Shown here: positions 24,993 through 34,345 of the stretch, piece by piece | How the letters are laid out: the number at the start of each line of letters is the position of its first letter | Numbering within the stretch: the stretch's first letter is position 1 | Source: Desulfobacteraceae bacterium | GTDB taxonomy: Bacteria > Desulfobacterota > Desulfobacteria > Desulfobacterales > Desulfobacteraceae | Direction of reading: 5' to 3' | DNA length: 64,000 nt | Assembly: GCA_024225635.1 (NCBI GenBank) | Contig: JAAEMK010000103.1 | Coordinates: 1 to 64,000 of the forward strand | The notes under the pieces: model-generated | Seen by the model: the letters and a program-made list of their open reading frames with translations, nothing else | Told to the model about the DNA's origin: nothing | Databases searched by the model: none | Program-made: the position numbers and the translations under genes

Positions 24993-26321
24993 GTGACAAA
25001 AGAAGAGATTCTATCGATCATCGAAAAAGAGAACGTTAATTTTTTCAGGATTCAGTTTTGTGACATCAACGGGTTCATGAAAAACGTTGCCATCCCCAAG
25101 AGCCAGATTGAAAAGGCCCTGGACGGCAAGATCATGTTCGACGGCTCCTCCATCGACGGTTTTGCCCGGATCCAGGAATCGGATATGTATCTTGTGCCGG
25201 ATTACGATACCTTCTGCGTCCTGCCCTGGAGAAGCAAGGAAGGTGTGGCGGCCGCCAGGGTGATCTGCGATGTGTACAAGTCCGACGGCACCCCGTTCGA
25301 GGGCTGTCCCCGGGTGAACCTCAAGCGGGTCCTGGCCGAGGCCAAACAGATGGGATATGCCATGAATGTCGGCACCGAGGCCGAGTTTTTCCTGTTCAAG
25401 CTGGACAAGGACGGCAACTCCACCACCACCACGGACGACAATGCCGGGTATTTCAGCCTTGATCCCGAAGATACCGGCCTTGACTGCCGCAGGGATATCA
25501 TCGAAACCCTGGAGAAGATGGGGTATGAGATCGAGGCGTCCCACCACGAGGTGGCAGAGGGGCAGCACGAGATCAACTTCAAGTATGCGGATGCCCTCCA
25601 GTGCGCCGACAACACGGTGACCTTCAAGTGGGTCGTCAAGTCCATTGCAAAGAAGCACGGGCTCCACGCCACCTTTATGCCGAAGCCGATCTTCGGTATC
25701 AACGGGTCCGGCATGCACACCAACCAGTCTCTTTTCAACCTGGACGGCACCAACGCCTTTGCCGACGAGTCAGACCCCCTCAAGCTCAGCAAGATCGCCT
25801 ACCAGTACATTGCGGGCATCATTAAGAATGCCAGGGGTTTTTCCGCGGTCACCAACCCCCTGGTGAACTCCTACAAGCGGATGGTGCCGGGGTATGAGGC
25901 GCCGGTTTATGTGGCATGGTCCACCTCCAACCGGAGCGCCCTTGTCCGGATACCCGCATCCCGGGGCATTGGCACCAGGGTCGAGGTTCGGTGTCCGGAC
26001 CCCTGCTGCAACCCCTATCTCGCCTTTGCCATGATGCTCAACTCCGGTCTTGACGGCATCAGGAACGAGTTGACCGCGCCCGCGTCCACCGATATCAACA
26101 TTTTTGACATGACCGCCCGGGAAAAGGTCGAGGCCGGGATCGCTTCCATGCCCGCCTCATTGGAAGAGGCATTGGAAGAACTCAAGGCTTCCCCCCTTTC
26201 CCGGGTCACCCTGGGGGACCATATCTACGAAAAGTATGTGTTCAACAAGGAAATGGAGTGGGATCATTACCGGATCTCCGTCACCGACTGGGAAGTTAAG
26301 GAGTACCTCAACATCTATTAA
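24993..26321 (+). CDS. glnA: Glutamine synthetase type I
   Basis: A 442-residue GlnA that makes glutamine from glutamate, ammonia and ATP. Visible motifs are MFDGSSIDGFARIQESD, the NVGTEAEFFLF metal site, HHEVAEGQHEINFK, the KPIFGINGSGMHTNQSLF ATP/glutamate region, and NRSALVRIPASRG. The GTG at 24993 is chosen because AAAGGAG is 8 bases upstream; an earlier GTG at 24984 overlaps that site. Length fits the GSI-alpha type. The position of the adenylylated tyrosine of the GSI-beta type carries Phe here (NIFDMT), so adenylyl control looks absent. The sigma-54-type promoter suggests nitrogen control. Confidence 0.95.
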   Translation: MTKEEILSIIEKENVNFFRIQFCDINGFMKNVAIPKSQIEKALDGKIMFDGSSIDGFARIQESDMYLVPDYDTFCVLPWRSKEGVAAARVICDVYKSDGTPFEGCPRVNLKRVLAEAKQMGYAMNVGTEAEFFLFKLDKDGNSTTTTDDNAGYFSLDPEDTGLDCRRDIIETLEKMGYEIEASHHEVAEGQHEINFKYADALQCADNTVTFKWVVKSIAKKHGLHATFMPKPIFGINGSGMHTNQSLFNLDGTNAFADESDPLKLSKIAYQYIAGIIKNARGFSAVTNPLVNSYKRMVPGYEAPVYVAWSTSNRSALVRIPASRGIGTRVEVRCPDPCCNPYLAFAMMLNSGLDGIRNELTAPASTDINIFDMTAREKVEAGIASMPASLEEALEELKASPLSRVTLGDHIYEKYVFNKEMEWDHYRISVTDWEVKEYLNIY

Positions 26322-26348
26322 GAGAGTTGGCTCTTAGGGATGTCGTGA

Positions 26349-26396
26349 TCAGGGGCACCTGTTAACGTATTACGTTAATGGGCGCCCCTTTTTTCT
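26349..26396 (+). terminator. Intrinsic terminator of glnA
   Basis: AGGGGC..CC and GG..GCCCCT enclose the palindrome TTAACGTATTACGTTAA; a T-run follows. Confidence 0.85.
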
Positions 26397-26442
26397 TGTA
26401 TGGTTTTTTTTTGTAGGATCTGCTATGCTATGCCCCGTGTAT

Positions 26443-26470
26443 CGACCGGCGTGTCCGGTCGTTTTTTTTT
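26443..26470 (+). terminator. Terminator-like hairpin 25 bases before pta
   Basis: CGACCGG-CGTGT-CCGGTCG is followed by nine T. It lies downstream of the glnA terminator and directly in the pta leader, with a TATGCT -10-like box at 26424-26429 just before it. It could be a second terminator for glnA read-through or an attenuator or 5' stabiliser for pta-ackA. Confidence 0.65.
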
Positions 26471-26494
26471 AAAGGCCAAGAGGGTTCTTAATAA

Positions 26495-28603
26495 ATGGCA
26501 AAGAGTCTATATATCACTCCGACAGAGACCCGGAGTGGAAAATCGTTGATCGTCCTCGGGTTGATGCAGCTCCTGTTGAGCGATATTCGAAAGGTCGGTT
26601 TTTTCAGACCTATTATCAATGTACCGGAAACAACGGATAAAGATTACGATATCGATCTGGTTTTGTCCCATTTCTATCTGGGGCTCAGGTATGAGGAAAC
26701 CTACGCATACACCCTGGAAGAGGCAAAACACATGGTCAATGCCGGCAAACAGTCGGAAATGATGGAGACCATCCTCAGGAAGTACAAGCAGCTGGAGGCA
26801 AAGTGCGGATTTGTTCTGTGCGAGGGAACCGATTTTGCCGCCGGCAGCGAGGCGTTCGAATTTGATATCAATGCCGATATCGCTGCCGACCTTGGCTGTC
26901 CCGCCATGGTGGTATCCAACGGCTGCAACAAGAGCGTTGACGAGGTGGTCAGCTCGACCCAGCTTTCCCTTGAGAGCCTTGAAGATAAAGGGGTCGACAT
27001 CCTGGGCGTTGTGGTCAACCGGGTTGATCCCATCTACCTGGACGGGTTGAAAATCTCCCTGAAAGAGGCGATCCATGTGCCCGACTGCCTCCTTTACGCT
27101 ATCCCGGAAATAGATTCCCTGAGCCGGCCCACCATCCGGGACGTTCAAAAATATTTTGGCGCGGAGGTCCTGTACGGCAAGGAGGCCGTGGACAACCAGA
27201 TCGCGGATTACATCATTGCCGCCATGCTGGCCCCGAACTTTCTCAACCATATTAAAAAGGACAGCCTCGTGGTGACCCCCGGGGACCGCTCCAGCATAGT
27301 GCTGAGCAGTTTTGCATCCAGGTACTCCTCGGCCTACCCCGATATTTCGGGCATCCTGGTTACCGGGGGAATTCGGCTGCCGGACACCATCATGCGGCTC
27401 ATCGAGGGGTGGAAGGGCGTTCCCGTGCCCATCCTCCAGGTGGCGGAGCCCACCTATCCGACCATAAGGGCCCTGGACCGTCTTGACGGCAGAATCTCCG
27501 CCGGCAATGCCAAGAAAATCTCCCTTGCCCTTGGTTCCTTTGAAACCCATGTGGGCACCGACGAGCTGAGGCAGAAGCTGATTACCCGGAAATCGGTTCG
27601 GGTCACTCCCCAGATGTTCGAGTACGGCCTTATTGAAATGGCCAAGCGCAAGCGCCAGCACATCGTGCTGCCCGAGGGTGTCGGGGAGCGGATACTGCGC
27701 GCCTCGGATATCCTGTTGCGCCGGGGGGTCTGCGATCTGACCCTGTTGGGCAATGAGGAAAAAGTCACCCAGAAGATCGAGACGCTGGGGTTGAACCTCT
27801 CCGGGGCCAACATTGTTCAGCCGGACAAGAGCGCCCTTCTGGAAGAGTACGTGGAGACCTTTTACGAGATGAGAAAAGCAAAGGGACTCACCTTTGACAG
27901 GGCCCGGGACACCATGGTGGATCCCACCTACTTCGGGACCATGATGGTCCAGAAGGGGGATGCGGACGGAATGGTCTCCGGCTCCATTAACACCACTGCC
28001 CATACCATCAGGCCGGGGTTCCAGATCATCAAGACCCGGCCGGACTCCTCCATTGTCTCCTCGGTTTTTCTTATGTGCCTCAAGGACCGGGTGCTCGTGT
28101 TTGGCGACTGCGCCATCAATCCCAATCCCACTGCCGAGCAGCTGGCCGAGATAGCCATCGGATCCGCCCGGACGGCCCAGGTGTTCGGGGTCGACCCCAG
28201 GGTGGCCATGCTCTCCTACTCCACCGGCTCCTCCGGAACCGGCGCGGATGTGGAGAAGGTGATCCAGGCAACCAACTTTGCCAAGGAAAAAGCGCCCGAG
28301 CTTCTGCTGGAAGGACCTATCCAGTACGATGCAGCCATCGATCCCGCGGTGGCAAAGACAAAACTGCCCGATTCCAAGGTCGCGGGACAGGCCACGGTGT
28401 TCATCTTCCCGGATCTCAATACCGGAAACAACACCTACAAGGCGGTCCAGCGGGCATCGGAAAAGGCCGTTGCAATCGGCCCCATACTTCAGGGGCTCAA
28501 CAAACCGGTCAATGACCTTAGTCGGGGATGCACCATCCCGGACATTGTAAACACAGTAGCTATCACTGCAATCCAGGCCCAGGCGGGCAAGGGATTAGTG
28601 TAA
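26495..28603 (+). CDS. pta: Phosphate acetyltransferase (long form)
   Basis: A 702-residue Pta that interconverts acetyl-CoA and acetyl phosphate. It has the long three-part architecture. The N-terminal P-loop NTPase-like domain begins ITPTETRSGKSLIVLG. A central DRTGG domain lies near residues 215-330. The C-terminal PTA domain (about 375-702) shows VLPEGVGERIL, GMVSGSINTTAHTIRPG, SYSTGSSGTGADVEKV and FPDLNTGNNTYKAVQR. GAGGG lies upstream of the ATG. It forms an operon with ackA 48 bases downstream. In an acetate-using or acetate-producing anaerobe it serves either acetate activation or substrate-level phosphorylation. Confidence 0.96.
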   Translation: MAKSLYITPTETRSGKSLIVLGLMQLLLSDIRKVGFFRPIINVPETTDKDYDIDLVLSHFYLGLRYEETYAYTLEEAKHMVNAGKQSEMMETILRKYKQLEAKCGFVLCEGTDFAAGSEAFEFDINADIAADLGCPAMVVSNGCNKSVDEVVSSTQLSLESLEDKGVDILGVVVNRVDPIYLDGLKISLKEAIHVPDCLLYAIPEIDSLSRPTIRDVQKYFGAEVLYGKEAVDNQIADYIIAAMLAPNFLNHIKKDSLVVTPGDRSSIVLSSFASRYSSAYPDISGILVTGGIRLPDTIMRLIEGWKGVPVPILQVAEPTYPTIRALDRLDGRISAGNAKKISLALGSFETHVGTDELRQKLITRKSVRVTPQMFEYGLIEMAKRKRQHIVLPEGVGERILRASDILLRRGVCDLTLLGNEEKVTQKIETLGLNLSGANIVQPDKSALLEEYVETFYEMRKAKGLTFDRARDTMVDPTYFGTMMVQKGDADGMVSGSINTTAHTIRPGFQIIKTRPDSSIVSSVFLMCLKDRVLVFGDCAINPNPTAEQLAEIAIGSARTAQVFGVDPRVAMLSYSTGSSGTGADVEKVIQATNFAKEKAPELLLEGPIQYDAAIDPAVAKTKLPDSKVAGQATVFIFPDLNTGNNTYKAVQRASEKAVAIGPILQGLNKPVNDLSRGCTIPDIVNTVAITAIQAQAGKGLV

Positions 28604-28651
28604 GTTAATATAGTATAGTAAGTAAGAAGAATCAGTATTAAAGGAATAGTA

Positions 28652-29857
28652 ATGAACGTACTTGTAATAAATGCAGGCAGCTCCTCTCTTAAGTATCAGC
28701 TGCTGAATATGGAAGATGAATCTGTAATGGCCACAGGCCTTGTGGAGCGGATCGGAGAAGCAACGGGAAAGAAGATTTATAAGAAGTTCCCGGACACCGA
28801 TGCCGAGGCCAAAGTCGAGCGTGAAGAGGAGGTCCCGGATCATCGGGCGGCCATGCATTTTGTTGTTGATATGATCAAGGATGCCGAGTACGGCGTCATC
28901 AAGAGCATGGACGAGGTGAGCGCCATCGGTCACCGGGTGGTCCAGGGCGGCGATCATTTCAAGAACTCGGTTCTTGTGGACGCGTCTGTCAAGGAGATCA
29001 TTGAGCAGATCAGCCCCCTTGCCCCCCTCCACAACCCCTCCGCCATCACCGGTGTGGAAATGGCTGAGGAGCTCCTCCCCAATGTTCCCAACGTGGCCGT
29101 GTTTGACACGGTGTTTCACCAGACCATGCCGGAACGGGCCTTTCTCTATGCCATTCCCCATTCCCTGTATGAGGATCTCAAGGTCCGGCGCTACGGCGCC
29201 CACGGCACCTCCCACAAATATGTGGCAAAACAGGTGGCCATTCTCATGGATAAAAAGCCTGAAGATGTCAACGTCATCACGGTGCACCTGGGCAACGGCT
29301 GCTCCATGGCCGCGGTTAAGAACGGCAAATGCGTGGACACCTCCATGGGCATGACCCCCCTTGCCGGCCTCATGATGGGCACCCGGTCCGGTGATATCGA
29401 TCCGGCTGTTCTCGCCTACCTTGCCGAGCACAAGAACATGACGATCGAAGAGATCGACAACATGCTCAACAAAGAGAGCGGCCTCAAGGGTATCTGCGGG
29501 TTGAACGACATGCGGGATATCCATGCAAAGTCGGAGCAGGGAGATGAAGCGTGCAAGCTTGCCCTTGAGATGTTCAGCTACCGTATTCGGAAATACCTCG
29601 GGGCCTATGCCGTGGTTCTCGGCAGCCTGGATGCCGTTGTCTTTACCGCGGGCATTGGCGAGAACGACGACATCGTCCGTTCCATGATCCTTAAGGATCT
29701 GGATTGCCTCGGCATCGAACTTGACGGAGAGAAAAACAAGGGAAGAATCTCGGAGGCCAAGGTGGTATCCACGGATGCAAGCCGTGTGAAGGCCTGGGTG
29801 ATTCCCACCAACGAAGAGCTCCAGATTGCACGAGAGACCGTTGCTGTATTAAAATAA
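28652..29857 (+). CDS. ackA: Acetate kinase
   Basis: A 401-residue AckA that converts acetyl phosphate plus ADP to acetate plus ATP, or the reverse. The signatures VINAGSSSLKYQLL, HRVVQGG, NPSAITGV, FDTVFHQTMPE, HLGNGCSMAAV and GTRSGDIDPA are all present in order, and length is typical. AAAGGAA precedes the ATG. It is the second gene of pta-ackA. Confidence 0.97.
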   Translation: MNVLVINAGSSSLKYQLLNMEDESVMATGLVERIGEATGKKIYKKFPDTDAEAKVEREEEVPDHRAAMHFVVDMIKDAEYGVIKSMDEVSAIGHRVVQGGDHFKNSVLVDASVKEIIEQISPLAPLHNPSAITGVEMAEELLPNVPNVAVFDTVFHQTMPERAFLYAIPHSLYEDLKVRRYGAHGTSHKYVAKQVAILMDKKPEDVNVITVHLGNGCSMAAVKNGKCVDTSMGMTPLAGLMMGTRSGDIDPAVLAYLAEHKNMTIEEIDNMLNKESGLKGICGLNDMRDIHAKSEQGDEACKLALEMFSYRIRKYLGAYAVVLGSLDAVVFTAGIGENDDIVRSMILKDLDCLGIELDGEKNKGRISEAKVVSTDASRVKAWVIPTNEELQIARETVAVLK

Positions 29858-29934
29858 TAGCCTGACAAAGGGGAGGGCAGCCTTTGCCCTTCCCTGTCCG
29901 GCAGGATCGCAGCACAATAAAAAGGAAGAAAACT

Positions 29935-30156
29935 ATGGTTTTGGATCACGAGAATAAGGGTGCCAACCAACCGGTGGGCAATGTCAAGGCGACCCACGAT
30001 TTGATCGACTATTTTTGTCCCCATTGCGGAGGAAAGCTGTTCAGGGGAAAGGTGGATGAGATCAAGATGGTTTGTCCCCATTGCAACACCCTGGTTCGAA
30101 GTTTCGGTAATCAGCAACCTGAGAAACTCGAGGGATCTGAAAATCCCGAGGAGTAA
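29935..30156 (+). CDS. Small zinc-ribbon protein
   Basis: A 73-residue soluble protein with two CPHC knuckles (YFCPHCGGKLF and MVCPHCNTLV, spaced about 18 residues), forming a predicted zinc ribbon. An Asn/Gln- and Glu-rich tail follows. The ATG at 29935 is preceded by AAGGAAG; an upstream ATG at 29884 has no ribosome site. Its last codons contain the GAGGAG ribosome site of menA, so the two genes are translationally coupled. The function is unknown. Confidence 0.75.
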   Translation: MVLDHENKGANQPVGNVKATHDLIDYFCPHCGGKLFRGKVDEIKMVCPHCNTLVRSFGNQQPEKLEGSENPEE

Positions 30157-30161
30157 TCAAG

Positions 30162-31055
30162 GTGATCCGGTCTCCCCTCACAAGAAACGGTGCCTGGTTT
30201 CTGGCCGTTCGTCCCAAGACCCTTCCAGCAGCGGCAGCACCGGTATGCATCGGGATCGCCCTTGCCGTAAAGGCCGGTGGTTTTCATCCGGTTGCAGCAG
30301 CCGCAGCCCTTATGGTCGCCCTGCTGCTTCAGATCGGCGTCAACCTGGCAAACGATTATTTTGATTTCAAGAGCGGCATTGATGATTGTGACCGGAAGGG
30401 GCCGGTGCGGGTGACCCAGGCCGGGCTGATTCCTCCCCATAGGGTGAGAAACGCCATGCTCCTGTGTTTTACGGCCGCGACCTGTGTCGGGGCTTACCTC
30501 ATGGCCCGGGGAGGGCTTCCGGTGGCGGTGATCGGCCTTATCTCCATCCTGTCGGCCCTGGCCTATAGCGCAGGACCCTATCCCATCGCCTCCAACGGCC
30601 TGGGCGAGGTGTTCGCCTTTCTCTTTTTCGGGCCTGTGGCCGTCTGCGGCACCTACTATGTCCAGGCACTGGCCCTTTCCTGGCCGGCCCTTGCGGGCTC
30701 CATTCCCCCCGGTCTTCTGATCGCGGCCATCATGGTGATCAACAACCTTCGGGATATCGCCACGGACCGGGCCGCGGGCAAGCACACCCTGGCCGTGAAG
30801 ATCGGCCCTGCCAGGACCATTGGATTCTATATCTCGCTTCTCCTCTCTTCGTTTTTTCTCCTGCCGGTTATGGGCGGTACCGGGCTTATGCCCTGGGGCG
30901 TCCTTGTTGCCGTGCTCTCTTTTCCCATGGCAGCGATGCTTATCCGCGAGACCGCCCGTGTAACAGGCGAGGAATTGAACCGGACACTTGCCGGAACAGC
31001 CAGGCTCGGTCTCATGTTCAGTCTTCTTTTTTCCCTGGGGTTGTTTATAGGATAA
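30162..31055 (+). CDS. menA: 1,4-dihydroxy-2-naphthoate prenyltransferase (MenA-like UbiA family)
   Basis: A 297-residue integral membrane prenyltransferase of menaquinone synthesis. Two Asp-rich motifs that bind the Mg-diphosphate substrate are visible: NDYFDFKSGIDD near residues 63-74 and NNLRDIATDRAAGK near 193-206. About eight membrane helices are present and the length is normal. The start is GTG (30162) with GAGGAG inside the preceding small gene. Menaquinone is the expected electron carrier for Qmo and lactate oxidation. Other UbiA-family activities are possible but less likely. Confidence 0.88.
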   Translation: MIRSPLTRNGAWFLAVRPKTLPAAAAPVCIGIALAVKAGGFHPVAAAAALMVALLLQIGVNLANDYFDFKSGIDDCDRKGPVRVTQAGLIPPHRVRNAMLLCFTAATCVGAYLMARGGLPVAVIGLISILSALAYSAGPYPIASNGLGEVFAFLFFGPVAVCGTYYVQALALSWPALAGSIPPGLLIAAIMVINNLRDIATDRAAGKHTLAVKIGPARTIGFYISLLLSSFFLLPVMGGTGLMPWGVLVAVLSFPMAAMLIRETARVTGEELNRTLAGTARLGLMFSLLFSLGLFIG

Positions 31056-31232
31056 CCCCCTGCCCACCCGGGGCAGGCGTCATCCCCGGTCTCCTTCTTT
31101 GTCTTTCGGGATACTCTCCCAGGTCGTTTCTCTCCCTCTCCTTATTCCTTAAAAAATCGTTTTAATCCAAAATGACGGGATTTTAATTTTGCTGTCATGT
31201 TTGTGTCATTCCCATGGGGTATAACTGCGTCC

Positions 31233-31679
31233 ATGAAAACGGCAACAAAGACTCAACAAAATTTTTTATCCAGGCGGTGGGGCATTACCGGGTGGCAAGG
31301 GCGGGTGTGTACCTTCTCCTGTCAGGCAGGTGGCTACCTGTGGGTGAGCATCCTGGGCACGGCCGCCCATTTCAGCCTGATGGCCCTGCTGGTCCAAAAC
31401 TTTGATCTGAACCCGGTGAAGGCTTCTTACTGTGGGGCCATCATGGGGGCAGGCATCATCTACTGGTTCAATTTTCACTTCACCTTTCGCAGTTCAACCT
31501 CCCATCAAAGGGCCCTGGGCCGGTTTGCCGCCATGGCCATGGCGGGCACCCTGATAAACGGGCGGGTCCTGGCCCTTGCCCTGGAGGGAGGGGGTTGGCC
31601 TCTGGTGCCGTCCCAGGCCCTGGCCACGGGTATGCAGTTCGGGTTTGGATTTCTGGTGAGCCGAGTGTGGATTTATTAA
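31233..31679 (+). CDS. GtrA-family membrane protein
   Basis: A 148-residue protein with four hydrophobic segments, matching the GtrA family (PF04138) of putative lipid-linked sugar flippases. WVSILGTAAHFSLMALLV and IIYWFNFHFTFR are family-like. ATG 31233 is the likely start, with a longer version beginning at 31197. It is followed 11 bases later by a GT2 glycosyltransferase. The pair resembles the GtrA-GtrB module that transfers sugars to surface glycans. Confidence 0.8.
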   Translation: MKTATKTQQNFLSRRWGITGWQGRVCTFSCQAGGYLWVSILGTAAHFSLMALLVQNFDLNPVKASYCGAIMGAGIIYWFNFHFTFRSSTSHQRALGRFAAMAMAGTLINGRVLALALEGGGWPLVPSQALATGMQFGFGFLVSRVWIY

Positions 31680-31690
31680 AGGAGACGTAA

Positions 31691-32716
31691 ATGAAACAAG
31701 AACCGTCAGATCCAGTGGTGCGGCCCTTTCCCAGGGCCGGACTCGTGTCGGTGATCGTACCGGTATTCAATGAAGAGGAGGTGCTCGCCGCCTTCCATCA
31801 CCGCCTGTGCAGAGTTTTAGCCTCGGTCCGTGGGGTCCGGTGGGAGATCCTCTATGTCAATGACGGCAGCACGGACCGGACGCTGAAACAGATCCTCACA
31901 TTCATGGCCGAGGATTCTAGGGTCCAGGTGGTCGATCTTTCCCGTAATTTCGGCAAGGAGGCGGCCGTGACTGCGGGGATCGACCATGTCCGGGGGGATG
32001 CGGCCATTTTTATCGATGCGGATCTCCAGGATCCCCCGGAGTTGATCCCGGTGATGGTCCGCCATTGGCGGAACGGTTACGATGTGGTGAACATGAAGAG
32101 GGCCACAAGGGCAGGGGAGAGTTGGATCAAGCGATGCACCGCCCAGGCCTTTTATTGCCTCATGGGACGCATAGGTCCTGTGAAAATGCCGGAAAACGTA
32201 GGGGATTTCCGGCTCCTGAGCCGCAGGGCCCTGGATGCCCTGGGCCGGATGCCCGAGCGGAATCGCATGATGAAGGGGATGTTTGCCTGGATCGGTTTTA
32301 ACGTGAAGGAGGTCCCTTTTCACCGGGATGCACGGGATGCCGGGGTCACCAAATGGAACTATTTTCGGCTGTGGAACCTGGCCATGGAGGGGATCACCTC
32401 CTTTACCGTGGCCCCCTTGAAGGCGGCGAGTGTCGCAGGCATCCTGATCTCCCTGGCCGCCTTTCTCTACGGGGCCCTTGTGGCGGCCAAGACCCTGGTG
32501 TGGGGAGACCCTGTCCCGGGCTACCAGAGCCTCATGGTGGCGATTCTGTTCCTTGGCGGACTTCAGCTCCTGTCCATCGGTATCATGGGGGAATATCTGG
32601 GCCGGGTGTTCATGGAAACCAAGAACCGTCCCCTTTACCTTGTGAAGCATCACCATACGGCGGTCCAATCCTCCGGGGTCCTGTCCCGGCTCATCCCCCA
32701 AAGGAGGCTGCCATGA
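31691..32716 (+). CDS. Family 2 glycosyltransferase, GtrB/DPM1-like with C-terminal membrane anchor
   Basis: A 341-residue enzyme. The N-terminal GT-A domain (residues ~17-240) has VSVIVPVFNEEEV, NDGSTDRT, IDADLQDPPE and the acceptor loop GDFRLLSR. Two membrane helices near 265-285 and 300-325 anchor it. Homologues make polyprenyl-phosphate sugars such as undecaprenyl-phosphate glucose or mannose. GGAGAC precedes the ATG. Its stop overlaps the start of the following GT39-type gene (ATGA), so these form one envelope-modification operon. Confidence 0.88.
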   Translation: MKQEPSDPVVRPFPRAGLVSVIVPVFNEEEVLAAFHHRLCRVLASVRGVRWEILYVNDGSTDRTLKQILTFMAEDSRVQVVDLSRNFGKEAAVTAGIDHVRGDAAIFIDADLQDPPELIPVMVRHWRNGYDVVNMKRATRAGESWIKRCTAQAFYCLMGRIGPVKMPENVGDFRLLSRRALDALGRMPERNRMMKGMFAWIGFNVKEVPFHRDARDAGVTKWNYFRLWNLAMEGITSFTVAPLKAASVAGILISLAAFLYGALVAAKTLVWGDPVPGYQSLMVAILFLGGLQLLSIGIMGEYLGRVFMETKNRPLYLVKHHHTAVQSSGVLSRLIPQRRLP

Positions 32717-34196
32717 AAGAAAATAAGGCGCTGTTGGGCCGATACCTTCTCCTCCTCCTCCTGGTTGGCCTGGGCGGCTGGTTTCCCTTGGCCTGTACCC
32801 CTTTGCCGACACCACCGAGGCCCGGTACGGGGAGATTGCCCGGCTGATGGTGGCCACGGGAGACTGGATCACCCCCCAGTTCAGCCTTGGGGTTCCCTTC
32901 TGGGGAAAACCGCCCCTTTCCTTCTGGTTCACCGCGGCAGGGTTTCGGGTGCTGGGCCTCCATGAATGGGCCGGGCGGCTGCCCTCCTTTCTTATGAACC
33001 TTTTCATGGTGGCCATGGTGTGGCGCCTAGCGGCCCGGCGGAAGGGGCAGCTTTTTGCCCGCACCGCCGCCCTGATTCTCTCCTCCTGCCTGCTCTTCTG
33101 GATCGCGGGGGGGGCCGTGATGACCGATTCAACCCTGGGGTGCGCCACCACCCTCTGCATGGTCTCGTTCTGGCGGGCCATGGATACCGGAACCGCCCCC
33201 GGGCGGGTGTGGGGCTATCTTTTTTTTGCCGGTCTTGCCATGGGACTTCTTGCCAAGGGACCGGTGGCATTGGTGCTCATCGGTTTTCCCCTGGCTCTCT
33301 GGACGGTGGCCTGTGGGCGGGTCCGGCAGGTGCTCCAGGCGCTGCCCTGGCTCAAGGGCACGGTTTTGACCCTGGTTCTGGCGCTTCCCTGGTATGTTGC
33401 GGCGGAGTGGAAAACCCCCGGTTTCCTGGAGTATTTCCTGGTGGGCGAGCACTGGAACCGGTTCCTTGTGCCGGGGTGGAAGGGTGATCTCTACGGGTCG
33501 GCCCATGCCCGTCCCCGGGGCACCATCTGGATCTACTGGCTGGGGGCGGCCTTTCCCTGGTCCTTCATTGTTCCGGGCATGCTTGCGAAAAATCCAACCG
33601 GGATTACCGGGGCGCTGAAATCCGGGAAGGGCTGGTATTCCTACCTCATCCTCTGGTCCGTGACCCCCATGCTACTTTTTACCCTGGCGGGCAACATCCT
33701 GCCCGCCTATGTGCTGCCCGGGCTGCCCGCCTTTGCCCTGCTCGGGGCCGAGGTCCTGAAAAAGGGCAAGGGGGCTGTTGCCCCAAGGCCGATTCTGCTG
33801 GGGGCGGGCTTCATGCTGGTCCTTTCCATGGTTGCCACCCTTGTTGCGGCCACCGGGTTCGGTCCCGGGCAGCGGAGCCAGAAACAGCTGGTCCGGACCG
33901 TTGCCCCTTTGGTTCACGGCAACGGCGGCCGACTCACCTATCTTTTTAAAAAGCCCTTTTCCGCTGATTTCTATTCCAGGGGAACGGCCGGGCGTCTGGA
34001 TTCCGTTGCCGGGCTCGACAGCCTCTTGAACGATGCCGCCAGGGATGTGGTTGCTGTCCGGAAAAAATATCTCCATCGTATTCCCGGGCCGGTGCTTGCG
34101 CGGTTCATCAAAGGGGAAGAGATCAACGGCTATCTCCTGCTCATGGAAAAAGCCGAATCCCATCGGGAGGAGCCGGATTTCCGCCCCGTTATTTGA
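32713..34196 (+). CDS. ArnT-like family 39 glycosyltransferase with apparent frameshift
   Basis: Together two frames encode a typical multi-pass GT39 enzyme that moves a sugar from a polyprenyl carrier to lipid A or protein. The ATG at 32713 overlaps the GT2 stop (ATGA) and begins MKENKALLGRYLLLLLLVGL. This frame stops at 32847. The conserved LYPFADTTEARYGEIARLM block lies in the -1 frame, continuing uninterrupted to 34196 (GDWITPQF, GKPPLSFW, about ten helices). The switch must occur near 32790-32796; one missing C in GGCCTGTACC would explain it. Whether this is a true mutation, a sequencing error or recoding cannot be told here. Confidence 0.75.
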
Positions 34197-34205
34197 ATGG
34201 CATGG

Positions 34206-34242
34206 CGGGGGTGGGTGTGATATGTTTTCACGTCCACCCCCT
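34206..34242 (+). terminator. Hairpin after the GT39 gene
   Basis: GGGGGTGG and CCACCCCC with an inner GTGA/TCAC pair form a stem-loop ten bases after the stop. No strong T-run follows, so terminator function is uncertain. Confidence 0.4.
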
Positions 34243-34345
34243 CTGTGGTCAGGGATGAAGAATAGTGCTAAGCTTAAATAAGGTGTATCTATCCATATAC
34301 AAAAGGGCCCACACCAGCAACCGGAGTGGAGATCGGGTTTAAACC

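Noticed and set aside
26507-28003. 498-codon minus-strand frame within pta
   Set aside because: pta is unequivocal on the opposite strand; the frame shows no family features or ribosome site.
32782-32792. Programmed -1 frameshifting at TTTCCCTT in the GT39 gene
   Set aside because: The zero-frame codons are TTT CCC TTG, so the heptamer is not in the X XXY YYZ register; a plain indel or sequencing error is simpler.
31817-33181. 454-codon minus-strand frame across the GT2/GT39 junction
   Set aside because: It is antisense to conserved glycosyltransferase motifs and has no domain pattern.
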